Part shown: in pieces, positions 58,932 through 64,000 of the stretch
Layout of the letters: the number at the start of each line of letters is the position of its first letter
Position numbering within the stretch: the first letter of the stretch is position 1
Source of the DNA: Pseudomonas fluorescens NCIMB 11764
GTDB lineage: Bacteria; Pseudomonadota; Gammaproteobacteria; Pseudomonadales; Pseudomonadaceae
DNA length: 64,000 nt
Assembly (NCBI RefSeq): GCF_000293885.2
Contig: NZ_CP010945.1
Span: 2,128,001-2,192,000, forward strand
Direction: 5' to 3'
The notes under the pieces: generated by a model
Databases searched by the model: none
What the model was told of the DNA's origin: nothing
What the model saw: only the letters and a program-made list of their open reading frames with translations
Translations under genes and position numbers: made by a program

Positions 58932-59684
58932 TCAGCGTTGCGTCACCAGATTCTCCGCGCCGCGTTCACGCACCCAGAACAACGTCGCCCCCGCCACCGC
59001 CGCCGGCATCATCAGAATGTTGACCACCGGAATCAGCAGCACCAGGTAAACACTGCCGCCAAAACTCATGCTCTGCCAGCGCTTCTCGCGCAGCCAGGCG
59101 AGCATTTCGTTCCAGCCCAGCTTGTGGTTGTCCGCCGGGTAGTCGATGTACTGGATCGCCATCATCCACACCCCGAACAGCAGCCACAACGGCGCGGCGA
59201 TGATGTTCACCACGGGGATGAACGAGAGGATGAACAGCCCGAGCGCCCGCGGCAGGAAGTAGCCGAGTTTGCGCATTTCCCGAGCCAGGGTGCGTGGGAT
59301 CATGGCGATCAGTTCGCCCCAGCTGAAAGAGGGGAAGTCGTCGGTGCCGCGTACCACCACTTCGACTTTTTCCGCCAGGAAGCCATTGAACGGCGCGGCG
59401 ATAACGTTGGCCAGCATGGTGAAGGTGAAGAACACCATCAACACCACCAGCACGACAAAGATCGGCCAGAGCACGTAACTGAGAAAACTCAGCCAGTCGG
59501 GCAGGGACGGCATCAGCGTATCGACCCACAGGCTGAATTGATGGCCGGCCAGATAGATCAATCCGACGAACAGCACCAGATTGATTGCCAGCGGCAACAA
59601 CACGAATAAACGCAGGCTGGGACTCAGGACCAGCTTGAGGCCTTCGCGCAGGTATTGCGGGCCGGACAGAACAGGGGCGGGCAT
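58932..59684 (-). CDS. cysZ: Sulfate transporter CysZ
   Basis: The 250-residue membrane protein has about four to six hydrophobic segments ([57 protein letters not shown]) characteristic of CysZ/EI24. CysZ imports sulfate for cysteine synthesis, matching the cysD/cysNC pair in the same window. ATG 59684 fits the family start [20 protein letters not shown]; the open frame continues 31 codons upstream. Confidence 0.92.
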   Translation of the reverse strand: MPAPVLSGPQYLREGLKLVLSPSLRLFVLLPLAINLVLFVGLIYLAGHQFSLWVDTLMPSLPDWLSFLSYVLWPIFVVLVVLMVFFTFTMLANVIAAPFNGFLAEKVEVVVRGTDDFPSFSWGELIAMIPRTLAREMRKLGYFLPRALGLFILSFIPVVNIIAAPLWLLFGVWMMAIQYIDYPADNHKLGWNEMLAWLREKRWQSMSFGGSVYLVLLIPVVNILMMPAAVAGATLFWVRERGAENLVTQR

Positions 59685-60962
<1,278 letters not shown>

Positions 60963-60974
60963 GAGCGTTGAAAT

Positions 60975-61005
60975 GAAAAAAAACCGGCTTTGGCCGGTTT
61001 TTTTT
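60975..61005 (+). terminator. Rho-independent terminator after trxB
   Basis: AAAAACCGGC, a TTTG loop, GCCGGTTTTTTTT lies 15 bases after the trxB stop. Confidence 0.93.
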
Positions 61006-61030
61006 GCTCACGAAAAATGCGGTCAACACA

Positions 61031-61070
61031 AACCCTTGTGGGAGCTAGCAGGCTAGCTCCCACAAGGGTT
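61031..61070. repeat. Perfect 40-bp REP palindrome
   Basis: AACCCTTGTGGGAGCTAGC and its exact complement are separated by AG. It is the most regular single REP in the window and contains two GCTAGC sites, the hexamer hit by the IS481 element at 50682. Confidence 0.88.
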
Positions 61071-61093
61071 AACAGGGTTTGCGGAAATGGCGA

Positions 61094-62377
61094 TCAACCG
61101 CGAAAGCGCTCCTGAACATAATCCATGACCTTCAGCGATTGATAGATCGCATTGGCAGCCACCCGTCCGAACGGCCCACCGTTCCAGTCCAGCAGATACG
61201 GTTTGAACGACTGATACCGCACACTTTCCCCGCACACCGCTTCGGCGATCACCCGGCCTCCAATTGACCCGGTGTTCAGCCCGTGACCGCCAAACGATGT
61301 GCAAGCCCAGACGCCCGGTTCCAGTAGCCCGAGGTCGGGCATTTTGTTGGTCGAGTAACCCATCAGGCCAGACCAGGCCAATTCGATGTTCACTGGCGCC
61401 AGCTGCGGATAGACCGACACCATGTCGGCCTTGAGCATGGCCGCCAGGGCCTTTTCATTCTGTTCGTTGCGGGTGGTGATGCGTCCGCCCCAGAGCAGGC
61501 GGTCGCCTTCGACGACGCGGTAGTAATCCGAAGCGCGGCGGTCGTCCGAGAATGCGGCGCCTGAATCGAGGACGTTTTTGATCGAGTCGCCCAGGTGTTC
61601 GGTCAGCACCACATAGGTGGCGATCGGCAGGTAGGCGCGACTGAGTTTTTGCAGTTCCGGGCCGCCGTAGCCGCCGGCGCAAAATATCAGGTCCTGACAG
61701 CGGACACTGCCATGAGCGGTCCTGACGATTTTGTCGGCGCCTTCGCGCTGCCAGGCGAGCATTTTTGACTGCTCGAAAATCCTGCCTCCCGCAGTTTCAA
61801 TGGCCAGGGCCAGGCCCAGGCAATAGTTAAGCGGGTGGAAGTGCATGGCGTTGGGATCTTCGACACCCTGAAAATAGCGAAGGGTGTGCGCCTGCGCGCG
61901 GACCTTGGCGGTGTCGAGGAAGTTGAGTTCATAACCGAAGTCGCGTCGCATGGTTTCGATGTGGTTTTTCACACCGGCGCCATCGTCGTAACGCTTGACC
62001 CGAATCGTACCGGCGGACGGCGCACAACCTGCCAGCGCCAGTTCGGCGATGTTGCGGCGGACAATCTCCACACCTTCGACCGACATCTGAAACAGCGTCC
62101 GAGCCTGTTCCAGTCCCACTTTTTTGCGGATCGCGCCAGACCCTTCGGCCCAGCCCGGCGACACCACGCCGCCATTGCGGCCCGACGCGCCCCACGCCAC
62201 CTGATGGGCTTCGAGAAGGATCACGCGTTTGCCGCGTCGGGTCAGTTCCAGAGCGGCGGTGAGCCCGGCGATGCCGGCACCGATGATGCAGACGTCGCAG
62301 CTTTCGTCGCTGTTCAATTCGGACCTGGCCGCGCGGGGCAGCGAGGTTTGGGAATACCAGGTGTTGGGAAAGGACAT
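61094..62377 (-). CDS. FAD-dependent oxidoreductase (DadA/PuuB-like)
   Basis: The 427-residue protein has an N-terminal dinucleotide motif DVCIIGAGIAGLTAALEL near 30 and the DAO-family region GASGRNGGVVSPGWAEG near 68, with a C-terminal SFGGHGLNTGSIGGRVIAEA. It resembles gamma-glutamylputrescine oxidase and D-amino-acid dehydrogenases. It follows amino-acid ABC transporter genes on the same strand, so oxidation of an imported amine or amino acid is inferred. ATG 62377 is chosen, with AAGGATTG upstream. Confidence 0.88.
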   Translation of the reverse strand: MSFPNTWYSQTSLPRAARSELNSDESCDVCIIGAGIAGLTAALELTRRGKRVILLEAHQVAWGASGRNGGVVSPGWAEGSGAIRKKVGLEQARTLFQMSVEGVEIVRRNIAELALAGCAPSAGTIRVKRYDDGAGVKNHIETMRRDFGYELNFLDTAKVRAQAHTLRYFQGVEDPNAMHFHPLNYCLGLALAIETAGGRIFEQSKMLAWQREGADKIVRTAHGSVRCQDLIFCAGGYGGPELQKLSRAYLPIATYVVLTEHLGDSIKNVLDSGAAFSDDRRASDYYRVVEGDRLLWGGRITTRNEQNEKALAAMLKADMVSVYPQLAPVNIELAWSGLMGYSTNKMPDLGLLEPGVWACTSFGGHGLNTGSIGGRVIAEAVCGESVRYQSFKPYLLDWNGGPFGRVAANAIYQSLKVMDYVQERFRG

Positions 62378-62406
62378 GGTCAATCCTTGGGTAATTGCCT
62401 TACCTA

Positions 62407-62548
62407 TGTGGGAGCGAGCCTGTGTGGCGAGGGGATTTATCCCCGTTCGGCTGCGCAGCAGTCGTAGATGCGCTTTAACGTTGAAATGCCGGGGCCGCTC
62501 CGCAGCCCAACGGGGATAAATCCCCTCGCCACATGGCTCGCTCCTACA
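62407..62548. repeat. Long composite palindrome (about 142 bp)
   Basis: The outer arms are TGTGGGAGCGAGCC and GGCTCGCTCCTACA; the inner arms are GTGGCGAGGGGATTTATCCC and its complement, with CGCAGC-type matches further in. It lies between the substrate-binding gene and the oxidoreductase and combines the REP core with a GGGGATTTATCCCC-type arm. Confidence 0.83.
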
Positions 62549-62564
62549 GGGGAGGGGCGGGTGA

Positions 62565-63398
62565 TTACTTGATGGTCGAGTAATCGACGCCGTACCACTT
62601 GTCCGACAGCTTGGTCAGCGTGCCGTCCTTGTGCATCGCGGCGATGATTTCACCGAGCCTGGCCTTGAGTTCCGGGTCACCCTTGTCGGTGGCGACGGCC
62701 AGCGGTTCATAGAACGCGATGTTGTCGTCGACGGCCCGCAACGGATAGCCCTTCTTGACGGCGGCATCCAGTGTGCTGCGTTGCGTGAGGATGGCGTCCA
62801 GACGGGCACCGTCGCCCAGGCGCAGGTCGTCCAGCGGCCCGACGGAACCGGCGTAGGTCTTCATTTTTTCGGTTTTTACGTCATAGACGACGGGCGGCAC
62901 GTCCGTGGTTTCAATGGCCAGCGCCTGGCTGAAATAGTCCTCGGACGTAGTGCCCCCTTCAACGCCGATGGTTTTGCCATTCAGCGCCTTGTGGTCGGTG
63001 ACTTTGGATTTGTCATGCACCGCGAACACGTAGGGAACGTAGTAATAGGTCCCGGGGAAATCGAGAATCCGCGCGCGGCTCTTGGTCGCGGTCATCGAAC
63101 CCACGGACACGTCCCAGCGGCCGTTCCACTTGCCTGCGGTGATCACATCCCAGTCGGGCGTGATGAACTTGGCCTCGACGCCGAGTCGCTTGGCGATCTC
63201 TTTGGATACGTCGATATCGAAGCCGTCGATTTCATTCTTGTCGTTGATGAACCCCTGGGGTGGCCAGGTCGCCGAGGTGGCGACGGTCAACGTCTTGCTG
63301 CTCTGGATCTTGTCCAGCACGGCACCGGCATTGGCGGCACCGACGAACAACAGCGACAGTGCGGCGGCGAGGGTGGTTACGCTTTTACTTCTGACCAT
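62565..63398 (-). CDS. Polar amino-acid ABC transporter substrate-binding protein
   Basis: The 277-residue protein has a signal peptide (1-24, ending NANAG-like AANA) and the family 3 solute-binding fold: NEIDGFDIDVSKEIAKRLGVE near 60, WDVSVGSMTATKSRA near 95, and GTTSEDYFSQAL near 150. It delivers a polar amino acid or opine-like ligand to the ABC permease, which is not in the window. Three in-frame ATG lie at 63410, 63404 and 63398; 63398 is best placed after GGAG. Confidence 0.88.
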   Translation of the reverse strand: MVRSKSVTTLAAALSLLFVGAANAGAVLDKIQSSKTLTVATSATWPPQGFINDKNEIDGFDIDVSKEIAKRLGVEAKFITPDWDVITAGKWNGRWDVSVGSMTATKSRARILDFPGTYYYVPYVFAVHDKSKVTDHKALNGKTIGVEGGTTSEDYFSQALAIETTDVPPVVYDVKTEKMKTYAGSVGPLDDLRLGDGARLDAILTQRSTLDAAVKKGYPLRAVDDNIAFYEPLAVATDKGDPELKARLGEIIAAMHKDGTLTKLSDKWYGVDYSTIK

Positions 63399-63444
63399 GT
63401 CCATCTCCATGTTTCGTTATTGTTTTATGGGGGCAAAGCGGTCT

Positions 63445-64000
63445 TCAGTGACCGATGATCTGCGACAGGAATTTCTGCGCGCGCTCGGTCTGTGGGTTAT
63501 TGAAAAATTCGGCGGGGGTGGCTTGTTCGATAACCTGGCCCTGGTCCATGAACAGCACGCGGTCAGCCACCTTGCTGGCAAACCCCATCTCATGGGTCAC
63601 GCAGATCATGGTCATGCCGTCGGTGGCCAGTTCGCCCATGACATCCAGCACTTCGTGGACCATTTCCGGGTCCAGCGCCGAGGTCGGTTCGTCGAACAGC
63701 ATCACTTTGGGATTCATGCACAGCGCCCGGGCGATCGCCACGCGCTGCTGTTGTCCGCCGGACAATTGCGACGGATATTTGTGCGCGTGTTCGGCAATGC
63801 GCACCCGCTCCAGGTAAACCTGTGCACGTTTTTTCGCCTCGGTGGCCGACACGCCTTGCACCAGTTGCGGGGCCAGGGTCAGGTTGTCCATGACGCTCAA
63901 GTGCGGGAACAGGTTGAAGCTCTGGAACACCATGCCGATTTCACTGCGCACGGCGCTGACGCTTTCCGCTTCGCTGGTGAGGGTGATGCCGTTGACCTGA
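63445..64000 (-). CDS. Polar amino-acid ABC transporter ATP-binding protein (partial)
   Basis: The 3' part of an ATPase; the 5' end (with Walker A) lies beyond the window. Visible are the Q-loop [15 protein letters not shown], signature [15 protein letters not shown], Walker [15 protein letters not shown] and H-loop CVTHEMGFA. These fit the GlnQ/HisP type. It is 46 bases upstream of the substrate-binding gene, so one operon with it and probably the FAD oxidoreductase. Confidence 0.93.
   Translation of the reverse strand, partial: QVNGITLTSEAESVSAVRSEIGMVFQSFNLFPHLSVMDNLTLAPQLVQGVSATEAKKRAQVYLERVRIAEHAHKYPSQLSGGQQQRVAIARALCMNPKVMLFDEPTSALDPEMVHEVLDVMGELATDGMTMICVTHEMGFASKVADRVLFMDQGQVIEQATPAEFFNNPQTERAQKFLSQIIGH

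Overview
The window is ordinary chromosomal backbone of a Pseudomonas, most likely of the P. fluorescens group. Three things point there: gene blocks whose order matches other pseudomonads (gatCAB / mreBCD-maf-rng-yhdP-nit-tldD; fagA-fumC-orfX-sodA; rpoN-hpf-ptsN-rapZ-ptsO; lptCAB-kdsCD / mla-ibaG-murA-hisGDC; algW-nif3-cysDNC), a high-GC codon bias, and many REP palindromes with a GTGGGAGC core. There are 64 protein-coding genes or gene ends, one insertion sequence, about a dozen REP-type repeats and several clear terminators. I see no tRNA, rRNA, CRISPR array, prophage or recognisable defence system.

Layout. 1-4220: end of an aldehyde dehydrogenase, a hexarate (glucarate/galactarate) transporter, GarD dehydratase and an AEC carrier. 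4384-6244 (minus): PcaC-like decarboxylase, CaCA cation antiporter, short RlpA-like lipoprotein. 6393-9604 (minus): gatCAB amidotransferase. 9816-23125: cell-shape operon mreBCD, then maf, RNase G, YhdP, a nitrilase-family amidase and the TldD/TldE protease pair flanking darP. 23302-27062: iron-responsive fagA-fumC-orfX-sodA-ZIP operon. 27139-34167 (minus): nitrogen PTS, hibernation factor and sigma-54, then LPS transport and Kdo synthesis. 34443-42451: mlaFEDCB lipid-asymmetry system, ibaG, murA, hisGDC. 42572-46657 (minus): DUF4198 protein, TonB-dependent receptor, AlgW protease. 46760-50598: NIF3-like protein and sulfate activation genes cysD and cysNC. 50688-51716: a complete IS481-family element. 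51805-55179 (minus): acyltransferase, Pta, DUF3565. 55178-57586: slyD, glutathione peroxidase, an Old Yellow Enzyme relative. 57692-59684 (minus): glycosyltransferase and CysZ. 60000-60962: trxB. 61094-64000 (minus): FAD oxidoreductase with parts of a polar amino-acid ABC transporter.

Envelope biogenesis dominates (mre, yhdP, lpt, kds, mla, murA, algW). Around it sit redox and metal homeostasis (fumC/sodA/ZIP, TonB receptor, gpx, trxB) and sulfur metabolism (cysD, cysNC, cysZ).

I found no convincing new multi-gene system. The observations most worth checking are: (1) mreC appears to start at an ATT codon behind a perfect Shine-Dalgarno sequence; (2) the IS481 element sits inside a REP palindrome, with a 6-bp GCTAGC duplication that also supplies the transposase stop codon; (3) a 16-bp inverted repeat overlaps the start of the TonB receptor gene; (4) a terminator-like hairpin lies in the trxB leader; (5) the cation antiporter has Gln in place of the usual Glu of its first alpha repeat.
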